Part shown: piece after piece, positions 22,373-34,785 of the stretch
Position numbering within the stretch: the first letter of the stretch is position 1
How the letters are laid out: each line of letters begins with the position of its first letter
Source: Caprella mutica
Taxonomy: Eukaryota; Arthropoda; Malacostraca; Amphipoda; Caprellidae
NCBI GenBank assembly: GCA_947561585.1
Contig: CANNZV010001060.1
Span: 122,270-186,269 of the forward strand
Direction of reading: 5' to 3'
DNA: 64,000 nucleotides
Notes under the pieces: model-generated
Seen by the model: the letters and a program-made list of their open reading frames with translations, nothing else
Databases searched by the model: none
What the model was told of the DNA's origin: nothing
Position numbers and translations under genes: made by a program

Positions 22373-23052
22373 ATTTCTATGACTGGGAGAACTCCAACCA
22401 GGGAGGTAGTCGGAGGAGAACACCGTCCAGGGATTTAGCAGGGAGAACTCCAACCAGAGGTGAGCCTTTTGATATATTATACTTTCTTGGTATTTAATTA
22501 AAGTCTACATTATGAGTGTATAATGAACAAAATTATGAGGATTAGCTAGAAAAATCCATTGCATTTATTAGAGCTAAATTTATACTGCATCTGAAGATTT
22601 ATAATTACTTTAACATTTTATATAAATAATTTACCTATATGAAAGAATTCTCAGTTAATAATTCTTTTCATTTCTTTATTAATATATGGTTTTCTATATT
22701 TTCTGAATCTACTTTCAGATCTTGATGAAGTAGATCAACGTCATCAACTATCGGAGTCCTCTTCAATTCCTTTGAATGGTTCAGGAACAATTATGCTAGG
22801 TCAAAGTAAGTATTTGAAAATATTAGATGATTTCTAAATATGTATTTGCAATATGATTAGCTCTTACTTTTTCATATACTTTTAGGGATTCCACACATGA
22901 AAAGAATATCGAAGCTGTCGCTATCTCATCACAAAAGGAAAAAGAGTAGGTGATGTTATTGATAATGTATATGAACGATACTGTGAATTTTTATTCAATA
23001 TATATTAATATACGAATCTCTTATTTCAGGAATTGGCAACCTACAGTCGTGA
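22373..23052 (+). CDS. 3' exons of an unrecognised gene with a basic C-terminus
   Basis: Four exons with GT-AG borders: 22373-22459, 22719-22805, 22886-22945 and 23030-23052 (TGA). All three introns interrupt codons after the first base, and the phases agree. Translation across the joins gives a Ser/Arg/Thr-rich stretch with a repeated TPxRDL motif (TPSRDLAGRTPTRDLDEV), a Ser-rich segment, then a very basic tail (KLSLSHHKRKKRIGNLQS). No domain is recognised. The text resembles a disordered regulatory tail, with possible phosphosites in TPSR and TPTR. A poly(A) signal AATAAA lies at 23089-23094, 37 bp after the stop. Upstream exons are not found; the microexon at 21318 may precede these. The body of the gene may lie further left, hidden among repeats. 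Confidence 0.6.
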
Positions 23053-23094
23053 AAGAAAGTGACGAGAATTCAAATTAAACTTCTAAATAATAAA

Positions 23095-23714
23095 TCTAAA
23101 ACTTGAATGTTTATATTTCGTTTTCAATTTGACCTTGGTAATTCTATTAGCATATTTCAATATCAGTGCCTATGAGTAAGATGAATTGCACTAAAATATG
23201 GTTTAGAAGATAAAGGCTTTATCATTAATTTATTATTCATTAAGTTATAGTACAATTGCAGCATATCAAAGATTTATCAACTTTTGTAATCTAGCCTGGT
23301 TAATTAATTCATCTAGCCTACCTATTTATCACTACGTAAAGTTATTTATGTCATCTAACTACTTATTTATAAACTGACCTGATGAGATTACTTATTCAAT
23401 CTAATCTATTAATTTACAACTGATAACCATATATCAATTCATAGGATCGAAAACATTTCAAAAAGCAAGGATAGGTCTAGGTGATCAATTATTTTTTAAA
23501 ATTGAAATAGTATGCATATCACAGAAGCAAAAGTAGAAAATAAATGTGAACATGTTAGATTTGGTCCTAGAAAATAAATAGTCTAATCTAATTGATAACG
23601 GGACCTAACTCGAGATTATAATTTAATAGAGTAAATATAGTGACTGAAAAAGTCTTGTAAAAAGTCTGGCTACTGCTAACCAGACCGATATTTCAACCTA
23701 CACTATAATAGTTG
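23095..23714. other. Intergenic AT-rich DNA
   Basis: No gene, repeat array or transposon end could be recognised between the poly(A) signal of the preceding gene and the 22-bp array. Confidence 0.4.
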
Positions 23715-24310
23715 ATATACATTTACTTAGTTTACAAGTAGTTGATATAACCAACACGAGAAGATGATATAACCTACACGAGTAGTTGATATAACCAACA
23801 CGAGTAGTTGATATAACCTAACCGAGTAGTTGATATAACCTACACGAGTAGTTGATATCACCAATACGAGTAGTTAATGTAACCTACACGAGTAGTTGGT
23901 ATAACCTACATGAGTAGTTGGTATTACCTACACGAGTAGTTAGTATAACCTTCACGAGTATTTGGTATAACCTACACAAGCAGTTGGTATAACCTACACG
24001 AGTAGTTGATATAACCAACACTAGTAGTTGATATAACCTAACCGAGTAGTTGATATAACCTACATGAGTAGTTGATATCACCTATACGAGTAGTTAATGT
24101 AACCTACACGAGTAGTTGGTATAACCTACACGAGTAGTTGGTATAACCTACACGAGTAGTTGGTATAACCTACACGCGAGTGGTTGGTATAACCTACACA
24201 AGCAGTTGGTATAAACTACACGAGTAGTTGGTATAACCTACACGAGTAGTTGGTATAACACATAGGAGTGATTGGAGAAACATACACAAGTAGTTGATGT
24301 AACCTTGTTC
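23715..24310 (+). repeat. 22-bp minisatellite, about 26 copies
   Basis: Units of GAGTAGTTGATATAACCTAC plus two bases, with many variants (GGTATAACC, GATATCACC). The block near 23770-23890 recurs near 24000-24110, so a higher-order repeat of roughly 230 bp is visible. Confidence 0.9.
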
Positions 24311-24559
24311 TGTAGTTGTTTTAATCATTACATATAATTGGTTCAACCATCACGAGCAGTTTTGACTATCACAGGTAGTTGTTGTGACCATCGGGAATTA
24401 AAAATAATCAACTCACATATGTGTTGTTTTAACCAACATCAATTTAACTCATATTAAATAGTACCTGCAACTCACCACGTAGGTAGGCGCACAGATAAAC
24501 CATAAAATTTAGTCAAAACAAATCAAATATGATTTGATTCAACTAATCCTTTCTCTGTG

Positions 24560-25745
24560 TGTAGAATTTTGGAAGCGACCCGGTCAAGATCACTGTTATT
24601 CATAACTCAAAAAGTATTGAACCATATTGTATGAAACTTGGTGGGACGATTGGTCAAAATACAGGAACCATTTTGTCAGATTTTGGGAGAGAACAGATCA
24701 AATCGGTGGTGAAGATATGCGCTCTGCCGAGTGTACGTAATCTAGTTACTGTATATTTTAGATTTTCAAAACTAAAACTCTACAAAACCAATTTTACTTC
24801 CGACTTTCTAATTTTCAGTCAGAAGACAAAGAATAAACACCATTTGTTTTGATTGACAATTAGGTATTAGGTTTAATAAATCTATTTAATATTCATATAA
24901 AGATATAAAATCAGATAAACTTATTATAGAAACGTTTATATACTTTAGGAAACAATTAATATCTTAAAAGAAGGCCAAAAACTCATTGTTTGTTTAAAAA
25001 TCTAAATTTTAAATCAAAACAAAGAGTGTACATTCTTCTTTCTCAGCGTCAGGTTAGTGATTCGCTCAATTGTTGCTCACAGAGTATTAAAAAACTTTAA
25101 AAGCAAATAATAAAATATATACTGAACTGAATTGTATGCGGTTTGCGGAATAATGATCGTAGACCTTAGTTCTATAATATTATTTAATAAACTCATTTTT
25201 CCCCTGTGCCTGGAGAGGACCTTTAAAGGTCTAGCCTCCAAGCATTTTTTTATAGCTTTAATCAATGAGGCTATGTTTTTTTATCATTTTGGTGGAAGCC
25301 CTATCAAATTTGATTGGATATTATCAATTTTATATGCTTTTATAAATTTTTATAATCAAAATACCTCCACAATACCTATTTTACCACCGACCTGCTACTA
25401 TTTAGTCCGAAGAAAAAGAATGTACACCATTTGTTTTGAATGTCAATAAGGTAGGTATAATAAATCCAATATTTAATATACATGTAAAGGTATGCAATTG
25501 GAGAAACTTATTATAGAAACGTTTTTGTACTTCAGGAAACATTTGAAATTTTAAACGAATGCCAAAAATGCATTGTTTTTTGTAAAATTCAAATTTGAAA
25601 TCAATACAAATTGTGTACATTCTTTTTCTTTAGCGTCAGGTTAGTGTTTTGGACAACAATTTATTGCGCACAGAGTATTAAAAACTTTAAAAGCATTTAA
25701 AAATATATACTGAATCGAATTGTATGCGGTTTGCAGAATATTGTA
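24560..25745 (+). repeat. Diverged dispersed element, internally duplicated
   Basis: Starts with a CTTCGC-type repeat piece, then two tandem versions of a roughly 600-bp sequence (about 24780-25230 and 25380-25745) sharing AACTTATTATAGAAACG, AGCGTCAGGTTAGTG and TTGTATGCGGTTTGC. The same sequence forms the middle of the hAT element in the SRPK intron. Short frames here are not supported as genes. Confidence 0.6.
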
Positions 25746-26584
25746 CCTAGTTAAGCTATGATTCCATGTAATTAACCTGTTATGTTGGTATTGAAATTCC
25801 GAACAGAGTTATTACCAAGCTACCTACCAAAGAAAAGTCTACCTGTGACTAATTGTAATGCTTGTAGATATTTTAAAATTGGTCTGGGTACACGATGACA
25901 AATTTGATAGATTTGAAAACAATAGAAACTAGAAAATAAGCAATTACGAATAACAAAAATACAAATCGAATCTCCAGGTAAAATACTAATAATTTTTCAG
26001 ATCATTTAGTTTTCAATGTGAAGGTTTAAGGTTGCTTTACCATCTCAACTTCTTGTGTTGATTTCTTTGTCAACTCCGCAGAAATTCATAAATAAACTGA
26101 AACAAATATTTAGCAGAAAATATTACAAGTATGAAATATTTGAGATGAGAATAAAATACAAGTAATACCATCACAAGTTTTATTTTCACAGTACCTACTT
26201 TCACAATTACAGTACAAATATATTACAGACACAGAATGAATAGCTAAATTTTAGCAAATTATATTGAATGAAGAGGTACCTCTGATAATTGTTATTTTTT
26301 TAAGTTATGAATACAGTAAAGCCTTAACAACAATAATGAAAAATAAGCTGAAAATGTACCAAATACAGAAAATGATCATTTTCTGAATGAATACTGTTGA
26401 AAAAAACTTTATTATTCATTTAATTTTTATTGAAAAAAAAATTGATAACAATATCTCATTTAATTATTACAACAAAGAGTATGTTATTACTCTGACAAAT
26501 TACACAAAACTGAAGGTTGTAGTAGGTAACCATGGAGTGCTGTTAGAGGTCATTTGAATAAACTTTAGTGTTCTTTCTTCATAT

Positions 26585-29500
26585 TTATAGACTACACTTG
26601 AATAGGAAAAAATCAGATTGGTTCCTATCTATATTTATGATGATGTCAGAAGAAAAAAGAGCCGTAACCTGTTCTCCATTTTCTCTCATTGACATAACCC
26701 ACGCATCAACAGGTTCACGAAGAGAGTCAGACATATGCTGGCTTGCGTTATTGAAGCAAATTTCTTCTAGAGTTCTATGTTCTTTTAGTTCATATAATAA
26801 TTCCGTGACAGAATCAACTACCTGATCATTGTGTATGTCCTCTCTTTCTGACTCCATGTTGATATTGAGCATTTTGAGTTTAGAACATTTGGTGGCAAGT
26901 TCGTTTTCGAACCCCTTGATGGTACTGTAATAAACTGAAAATGTATGTATAGTTTCGCTGAAGAACAGATCGGGAACATGAGGGCAATGGAAGTTCCCAT
27001 TCAAAGTAATTATCTTGGATTTAATATTTTGGAAAGCTTCTGGTACTTCTTCAGAAATAATCAAATCACCTGTCAGATGAACCCGTCTCAATTCCTTACA
27101 CTTTCCAAGAGTAATTAGATGTGCATAGGTTATGTTTGTTCCTCTATATTTAACATTAGTCAAAGTATCTGAAATTTTTTCTACTGCAGTTTGAAATAGT
27201 TTTGGTGCTACATTTGTATCAATATTCGTCATGCCAGATGGAGCTATTTTTACAACTCTACTCATGTCACCAGCATTCTTCTTACAATAGGATGCGAGAG
27301 AAAACTCACGATTATACACTCTGAGAAAGTCAATATCATTTTCGTTGATTTCATTCACAGTGTTTCCATTCAATGCCCTAATGAACATAGACTTCATTAA
27401 TTCCAAATAATCATTGGAGAAGTTTGGACTATTTGGATGAGAAATTGCAACAGTCACAGATTTTAAATCCTTGCACTTGTTAATTTCTTCCTCCATTTTC
27501 ATCTGAAGTTTTTCAACGGAGTAAGCAGCAATAACATCGTCCTGTTGGTGAAAAGAAAGGGTAGAAAATCAGATCCTAATTCCAATTTAAATCATAAAGG
27601 ACATATAGATTAATTTTATTGTGTCTCTGCAAAACATCTAACCATAACAAGTCAAATGATTGTGCTGCACTCGAAAAGAAATCATACTACCTAGCGAAAG
27701 TGAATCATTGGACAGTGCGTTAATTGTCCTGTACATAAATACACCAATAAACAATGAAAACAGATTAGTCAATGGTAGTAAATTCGTATTGGAGAGAAAA
27801 TAACGAGTGAGTTCATTATATCCCAATCCATATATACAACGAACAGACTTTTTGAAGAATCTTTGCCATGTTTATCTAGTATTGAGATACATTACACAAC
27901 ACATTAATGGAGTTATACCCATTAACTGAATATTTTAACGAGACTTTTGCATACAATTTTTTCCATCACTACAGTGAATGATTTTAAACAAACTAATTTT
28001 ATGTATTTATTTATATCACTCTTTCAAAGACTCACCTTCAATACTAAATGGTTCCTACTGCATTTTAGTTTACTGAGTTCGTTGAAGCGATGGTTCACTT
28101 TAGGCAGAGTTAGAAGATCAGCCAGGTTTTCGAAATGCTCGAATATCTGGATTACCATATCATCGGTCAATTGATTCATCATATTGGTCTGGAATAGGAA
28201 CATATTATAATTATTAGGTGATTAATACCTATAAACTAATCTATTTATTAGGTAATAAAGATTAGTCGCTAACTCGTCGCTGCATTCAAAGGTTGACAGT
28301 CGACTGATTGAAGTGAAATGATCTTCAACAGGTTCGCCTGCGCCCGTAGTGAGGTGGAAGAATAGAAACAGAACTAGGTGAAAGAATAGAAACAGAACTA
28401 GGTGAAAGAATAGAAACAGAACTAGGTGAAAGAATAGAAACAGAACTAGGTGAAAGAATAGAAACAGAACTAGGTGAAAGAATAGAAACAGAACTAGGTG
28501 AAAGAATAGAAACAGAACTAGGTGAAAGAATAGAAACAGAACTAGGTGAAAGAAAAGAAACATAACTAGGTGAAAGAATAGAAACAGAACTAGGTGAAAG
28601 AATAGAAACGTAATTAGGTGAAAGAATATAAAAAGAATGTATAGCGTATCAACATTGACTGAAACTTCATTAACATATTAAAATGTTACTTCATCACTAA
28701 AAGGGTTATTGCAATATTATCTTTGAAATGTGCTTTGTATTGTCAGGAAAAATATTCCACATATTCTATAAATAGATTCTTTATAATCTGAAATATGCTT
28801 AATATTTTCCAGAAGTATCCCCTATTTTCTCCAAAATATGCATTGTATTTTCCAGAAATATGCCCTATATTCTAGAAAAATAAGTTTTATATTCTAGAAA
28901 AATAAGTTTTATATTCTAGAAGAATAAGTTTTATATTCTAGAAAAATAAGTTTTATATTCTAGAAGAATAAGTTTTATATTCTAGAAGAATAAGTTTTAT
29001 ATTCTAGAAAAATAAGTTTTATATTCTATAAAAATAAGTTTTATATTCTTTTTATCTTCAATTCATAAAAGTGCTGTAATTCGACTGATGAATCTGAAAA
29101 GGGATGTATTAGCAAGCCTCTTGTATCACATTTGGATGCTAATCTCATGTTTCGGTGTAATGGATATCTTTGAAGAGTTTAAATAAGTCGTATTAATTTG
29201 AATCACTTCATATATATGAGTACATCGTCTGACAAAGTTCAGACACAGTAATATATATAGTTAATAAAATGGGTAAGATTTGAAGATTATTCAATATAGA
29301 ACGAAAAAAAAATGAACAGTTGCTGGGATAAAATGAGATTACGAGAATACATTTTTAAATATCAATTTATAAGAAATTTAAATATTGTTCACTGAACAGG
29401 TTTCGACCAATTAAGTTCAACCTTAATTCGGCTGGTAAATTCCAATAATCTTATTTTCTATTGTTACTTCATCTAAAATACCTACATTCTTATATCTATT

Positions 29501-30674
29501 GTTACTTCATCTAAAATACCTACATTCTTATTTCTATTGTTTCTCCTTCTAAAATACCTACATTCTTATATCTATTGTTACTTCATCTAAAATACCTACA
29601 TTCTTATTTTCTATTGTTTTTTCTTCTAAAATACCTACATTCTTATTGTTTCTTCTTCTAAAATACCTACATTCTTATTTCTTATTGTTTCTTCTTCTAA
29701 AATACCTACATTCTTATTTTCTATTGTTTCTTCTTCTAAAATACCTACATTCTTATTTTCTATTGTTTCTTCTTCTAAAATACCTACATTCTTATTTTCT
29801 ATTGTTTCTTCTTCTAAATACCTACATTTTCATTTCTATTGTTTTTTCTTCTAAAATACCTACATTCTCATTTCTATTGTTTCTTCTTCTACAATACTTA
29901 CATTCTTATTTTCTATTGTTTTTTCTTCTACAATAATTACATTCTTATTTTCTATTGCTTCTTCTTCTACAATACTTACTTTCTTATTTCTATTGGTTTT
30001 TCTTCTACAATACTTACTTTCTTATTTCTATTGGTTTTTCTTCTATAATACCTACATTCTTATTTTCTATTGTTTTTTCTTCTACAATAATTACATTCTT
30101 ATTTTCTATTGTTTCTTCTTCTACAATACTTACATTCTTATTTTCTATTGTTTCTTCTTCTAAAATACCTACATTTTCATTTCTATTAGCTACATCCAAA
30201 CTCATTTCACTATAGAGGAGTTCTACTGTATAGAGGTAACTTTTTACTTACATGGCCTATCTCTCAACAGTAATATATAATAGATTCATAATAATTTTTT
30301 TACATATCAAACATATTCTTCTTCCTCTTAGATTGATCGTAGAAGACAAATGTATTTCTAACTAATAACTTTTATTCTTGTTCTTCCAGTAAAATGTTCC
30401 ATTGAACAGATAAAGAACAGTATGCCTCTTTGCCTTCTTTTTAATTTCAACATACAAACATTTTACAGACGTGGAGAGAACATTACCTAAATAACGAAGT
30501 GAATATCCACCTAATAAATATATCTAAAAGTTTCAATAATGTTACCAAACTAAACAATAATTTCTGTACAAGCAGCGTCTAATTTCATATTCGAATTGAA
30601 ACTAATAAAAAAATAATTGAATTGCATATTATTTTTAAAATAAAACTCACGTTTGTATCTTCGTTATTCTCCAT
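26585..30674 (-). CDS. F-box protein, 377 aa, three exons
   Basis: Likely substrate-recognition subunit of an SCF ubiquitin ligase. Exons on the minus strand: 30674-30651 (ATG, MENNEDTN), 28188-28036 and 27541-26585 (TAA). Every junction is phase 0 with good GT-AG sites. The second exon encodes an F-box: LTDDMVIQIFEHFENLADLL, then LPKVNHRFNELS. The last exon (318 residues) has leucine-rich-repeat-like segments such as CKELRRVHLTGDLIISEEV and KCSKLKMLNINMES, as in F-box/LRR proteins, though the repeats are irregular. A second ATG pair at 28182/28179 could start a shorter form if exon 1 is skipped. Poly(A) signal AATAAA (minus) at 26413-26408. The 2.46-kb first intron holds three minisatellites. 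Specific orthology not recognised. Confidence 0.82.
28361..28640 (+). repeat. 24-bp minisatellite, F-box gene intron 1
   Basis: About 11-12 units of AGAATAGAAACAGAACTAGG plus TGAA. The minus-strand frame of repeated FLFFHLVL residues is translated repeat. Confidence 0.93.
28865..29052 (+). repeat. 22-bp minisatellite, F-box gene intron 1
   Basis: About eight units of AGTTTTATATTCTAGAAAAA plus two bases, with AGAAGAATA variants. Confidence 0.9.
29445..30190 (+). repeat. 39-bp minisatellite, F-box gene intron 1
   Basis: About 19 units of 36-39 bp built on AATACCTACATTCTTATTTT and TCTATTGTTTCTTCTTCTA. The strand is strongly T/C-rich. Confidence 0.92.
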
Positions 30675-31149
30675 AACTTTTTGACTCAATATCACAATTC
30701 TTAGAGACTCCAAGGGACAGCTTAAACCTCACTTGTTGAGATGTACATTCGAACTGAATGGTCTGGAGAATTACAACCGGCTTACATAGTGCGGAGATGT
30801 TCAAAAAAGATGTACAAAGAGGCTTAGACGTCATACCTCAACCATAAGAACAATGTACATCCTGTTTGGTAACATCCTGTTCGAAACAGGTATACAAAGA
30901 GGTTCCAAAACGTTACTCGAGATTAGTCATTAAAACCAGATATTAAATTTATTTATCTTATTCAATAAATTTTTTGATTTAGCAATCTGAATGTGAGAAA
31001 ATTTATAATATTTTATGAAATTTTTTATAAATCGCTACATATGTCCTTAATTCTATATAATTTAGGCCTAAGATAAATCTATGTCCTACGCTGTTAAAGT
31101 TAGGTCTAATCATAGAGTTATGATAAACTATAGAGAGAGGAAGTGTTGC
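30675..31149. other. 5' flank of the F-box gene
   Basis: Presumed promoter region of the minus-strand F-box gene. A short repeated phrase (GATGTACAAAGAGG and GGTATACAAAGAGG) and ACATCCTGTTTGGTAAC / ACATCCTGTTCGAAACA are seen. No TATA box was identified. Confidence 0.35.
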
Positions 31150-31312
31150 AGCGATTGCAGGACGCTAAGGAAGACGATGTAAAACCTTATTTTGTTTCAG
31201 TTATATCATTTCTCCATTAAATTTTGTTTCAGTTATATCATTTATCCATTAAACTGACACTAGATTGCCAGTCACGTGACCCAAAAATAAGGATTTTAGC
31301 GTCCCGCAAGAC
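31150..31312. mobile_element. Small foldback element with a CACGTG site
   Basis: Inverted ends GCAGGACGCTAA and TTAGCGTCCCGC enclose inverted TAAAACCTTATTTTG-type arms. An internal GTCACGTGAC at 31271-31280 is a full palindromic E-box. A roughly 30-bp direct repeat (TTTTGTTTCAGTTATATC) also lies inside. Confidence 0.6.
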
Positions 31313-31639
31313 GCGATATTATTTTGGCCACTGACTCACCACTTGGGCCTAATATAATCCTATACGTATTTCAATCTTGTGACTGGTAATACACGTCACA
31401 TGTGTACACAGGACAGGGAAGTAACAACATCACATGCTAAATATTTTCAGAAGTTAACCATCATATAACCATTACAGAAAACATGTTTGAATATAATAAT
31501 TATAGAGTAGTATCATATAAGTACAGAATATACAACATATAATTGTTAGAACTTTTAAAAGGAGAAACAAAATAAGAGAGTAATTCTGATTAAGGAAATA
31601 TTTTCATATTATCTATACTAATAATTTCCCTCGTGTGTT

Positions 31640-31925
31640 TATTTATTTATTTGGTGCCTATATCATTACTCTGGGATTTGGTGCCCGCTTTTGCTCGACG
31701 GGTATTAAACATGAAGAATGTAATTATGATACGCACGAGAATTTATTGATTTGAAATTTGAATTCTGATGCTTTTATTCAATTTTTATGTATTTATCTAT
31801 AAAATAAAGTATCAGTTTGTGAAGAAAAAATAAAATTGATTTGAATTCACTAAAAATAACCTTATATGCAACGGGTAATAAATTACTATTGAAAACCCGT
31901 TATTCTTAACAGGCAAGTACACTAG
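31640..31925 (-). repeat. Interspersed AACGGG repeat, inverted copy
   Basis: Complementary in order to the copy at 9112-9335: GCCCGCTTTTGCTCGACGG early, then AACGGGTAATAAATTACTAT and AACCCGTTATTC at the end. Confidence 0.55.
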
Positions 31926-31940
31926 TTCTTAATAATTAAT

Positions 31941-32975
31941 CTGTATACTGTGCCTTTACCAGCCCTATAAGATGTTGTTACTTCCCTATTCTGTATACTG
32001 TGCCTTTACTAGTCCTACAAGATGTTGTTACTTCCCTATTCTGTATACTGTGCCTTTATCAGCCCTATAAGATGTTGTTACTTCCCTATTCTGTATACTG
32101 TGCCTTTACCAGCCCTATAAGATGTTGTTACTTCCCTATTCTGTATACTGTGCCTTTACCAGCCCTATAAGATGTTGTTACTTCCCTATTCTGTATACTG
32201 TGCCTTTACCAGCCCTATAAGATGTTGTTACTTCCCTATTCTGTATACTGTGCCTTTACCAGCCCTATAAGATGTTGTTACTTCCCTATTCTGTATACTG
32301 TGCCTTTACCAGCCCTATAAGATGTTGTTACTTCCCTATTCTGTATACTGTGCCTTTACCAGCCCTATAAGATGTTGTTACTTCCCTATTCTGTATACTG
32401 TGCCTTTACCAGCTCTATAAGATGTTGTTACTTCCCTATTCTGTATACTGTGCCTTTACCAGCCCTATAAGATGTTGTTACTTCTCTATTCTGTATACTG
32501 TGCCTTTACCAGCCCTATAAGATGTTGTTACTTCCCTATTCTGTAAACTGTGCCTTTACCAGCCCTATAGGATGTTGTTACTTCCCTATTCTGTATACTG
32601 TGCCTTTACCAGCCCTATAAGATGTTGTTCATTCCCTATTCTGTATACTGTGCCTTTACCAGCCCTATAAGATGTTGTTACTTTTCTATTCTGTATACTG
32701 TGCCTTTACCAGCCCTATAAGATGTTGTTACTTCCCTATTCTGTATACTGTGCCTTTACCAGCCCTATAAGATGTTGTTACTTCCCTATTCTGTATACTG
32801 TGCCTTTACCAGCCCTATAAGATGTTGTTACTTCCCTATTCTGTATATTGTGCCTTTACCAGCCCTATAAGATGTTGTTACTTTTCTATTCTGTATACTG
32901 TGCCTTTACCAGCCCTATAAGATGTTGTTACTTCCCTATTCTGTATACTGTGCCTTTGCCAGCCCTATAAGATGC
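31941..32975 (+). repeat. 50-bp minisatellite upstream of RING gene copy 1
   Basis: About 20.7 units of 50 bp (CTGTATACTGTGCCTTTACC, AGCCCTATAAGATGTTGTTA, CTTCCCTATT), over 95% alike. It ends 8 bp before the first CRE of the RING copy 1 promoter. Confidence 0.96.
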
Positions 32976-32983
32976 TGCTTTGA

Positions 32984-33024
32984 TGACGTCAGCGCATACT
33001 AAGTGTGTTGCTGTGATGACGTCA
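32984..33024 (+). promoter_or_regulatory. Two CRE sites, RING gene copy 1 promoter
   Basis: TGACGTCA occurs at 32984-32991 and 33017-33024, the perfect palindrome bound by CREB/ATF bZIP factors. It lies directly before the presumed noncoding exon 1. The homologous region of copy 2 has five such sites. Confidence 0.7.
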
Positions 33025-33029
33025 CGCAC

Positions 33030-33175
33030 ACCAAACCTTCCTGTTGTCTCTACCGGGTCTCTTTTCTTCACCTACCCAATTGGTGTTCATTTGTTCTCGT
33101 GTTTTCGTTCAGTGCAGTTGTTCGTAACCTCAGCAAACCACGTGGTTGAAACTAACGTGTAAACATATACCAAAG
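33030..33175 (+). other. Noncoding exon 1 of RING gene copy 1
   Basis: This stretch is conserved in the inverted copy (53300-53153) up to a shared donor CCAAAG|GTGAGA at 33176. It contains a palindromic E-box CCACGTGG. The exon start is inferred only from conservation and the CREs. It would splice to the ATG exon at 37276. Confidence 0.55.
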
Positions 33176-33510
33176 GTGAGAAAACTTATATCTAAGATTA
33201 TTGGTGATGTACTTTAATGATGCTTATTCACTAATTACTGTTATTTAAATCCAATTTGGGGGCTTATTTTTCTTTTGGTGGCTTTGTTTAATATGTTATA
33301 TTTTGTATATTGGATGCATCGTATGGATTATTTCACATCATGGATACGTATAATTTCACATCCAAGATACATATGAAAGCAATCAACAATAATTAAATAA
33401 AGAACGTCTCCATAATTTGACATAACAAAATTAATACTCTAGGTTCAGTATAAAATGTATATTATTTATATTACTATTTCATTATTTATTTATTATGAAT
33501 TTTAAGAACT

Positions 33511-33657
33511 TTGTTATATTCTGAGTTATCGGTCAGTTTCATATTCACGGATATCTTTGGAAAAAATAAAAATAGCTTAAATATGCTATTTTAAATTGTA
33601 AACTCTTTTCTTAAATGTTCGATAATGTAGTACCGTCCGATAACACGGAACTTACCC
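33511..33657. mobile_element. Foldback MITE, GGGTAAGTT family, copy 4
   Basis: Ends GAGTTATCGGTCAGTTTC and GTCCGATAACACGGAAC. It stands at the same place as copy 6 in the inverted arm (52729-52870), so it was present before the duplication. Confidence 0.7.
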
Positions 33658-33780
33658 TGGTCGAAATGTATGAAAAGGCCGGTAAGCTCCCAACCGGATC
33701 TGCTCCTTTGTTTCTATAGGCCTATCTCACCATAGGCCTAATCCTCTCAAATTGTAACATTCAGGTAGAAAATTATTTTT

Positions 33781-34690
33781 GGGACATTTTCCCAAGATTA
33801 AGACAATGTTGGAAATATTTTCCCAAGATTAAGACAATGTTGGAAATATTTTCCCAAGATTAAGACAATGTTGGAAATATTTTCCCCAAGATTAAGACAA
33901 TGTTGGAAATATTTTCCCAAAATTAAGACAATATTGGAAATATTTTCCCAAGATTAAGACAATGTTGGAAATATTTTCCCAAAATTAAGACAATATTGGA
34001 AATATTTTCCCAAGATTAAGACAATGTTGGAAATATTTTCCCAAAATTAAGACAATATTGGAAATATTTTCCCAAGATTAAGACAATGTTGGAAATATTT
34101 TCCCCAAGATTAAGACAATGTTGGAAATATTTTCCCAAGATTAAGACAATATTGGAAATATTTTCCCAAAATTAAGACAATATTGGAAATATTTTCCCAA
34201 GATTAAGACAATATTGGAAATATTTTCCCAAAATTAAGACAATATTGGAAATATTTTCCCAAGATTAAGACAATGTTGGAAATATTTTCCCCAAGATTAA
34301 GACAATGTTGGAAATATTTTCCCCAAAATTAAGACAATATTGGAAATATTTTCCCAAAATTAAGACAATATTGGAAATATTTTCCCAAGATTAAGACAAT
34401 GTTGGAAATATTTTCCCAAAATTAAGACAATATTGGAAATATTTTCCCAAGATTAAGACAATGTTGGAAATATTTTCCCCAAGATTAAGACAATGTTGGA
34501 AATATTTTCCCAAGATTAAGACAATATTGGAAATATTTTCCCCAAGATTAAGACAATGTTGGAAATATTTTCCCAAAATTAAGACAATGTTGGAAATATT
34601 TTCCCCAAGATTAAGACAATGTTGGAAATATTTTCCCAAAATTAAGACAATGTTGGAAATATTTTCCCAAAAGTAAGAAAATTTTGGTAC
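33781..34690 (+). repeat. 31-bp minisatellite, intron 1 of RING copy 1
   Basis: About 29 units of TTTTCCCAAGATTAAGACAA plus TGTTGGAAATA. Two alternating variants (AAGATTAAGACAATG and AAAATTAAGACAATA) give a higher-order pattern. At the matching position of copy 2 an unrelated 18-bp array is present instead. Confidence 0.95.
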
Positions 34691-34785
34691 TAAGAAAATG
34701 TTGACAAAATTTCTTCAAAATTAAGTCAAAGCTGCCCACAGAAATTTATTGCCTGTAATAAATGTGGTGTACTTAATTTATGTTA

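Noticed and set aside
31941..32975. CRISPR-like regular repeats here and in other arrays
   Set aside because: Units are head-to-tail without unique spacers, in a eukaryotic genome; these are minisatellites.
32980..33162. 60-codon frame over the CRE/exon 1 region of RING copy 1
   Set aside because: In the inverted copy the equivalent sequence is altered by indels, so it is not a conserved peptide; the region behaves as promoter and leader.
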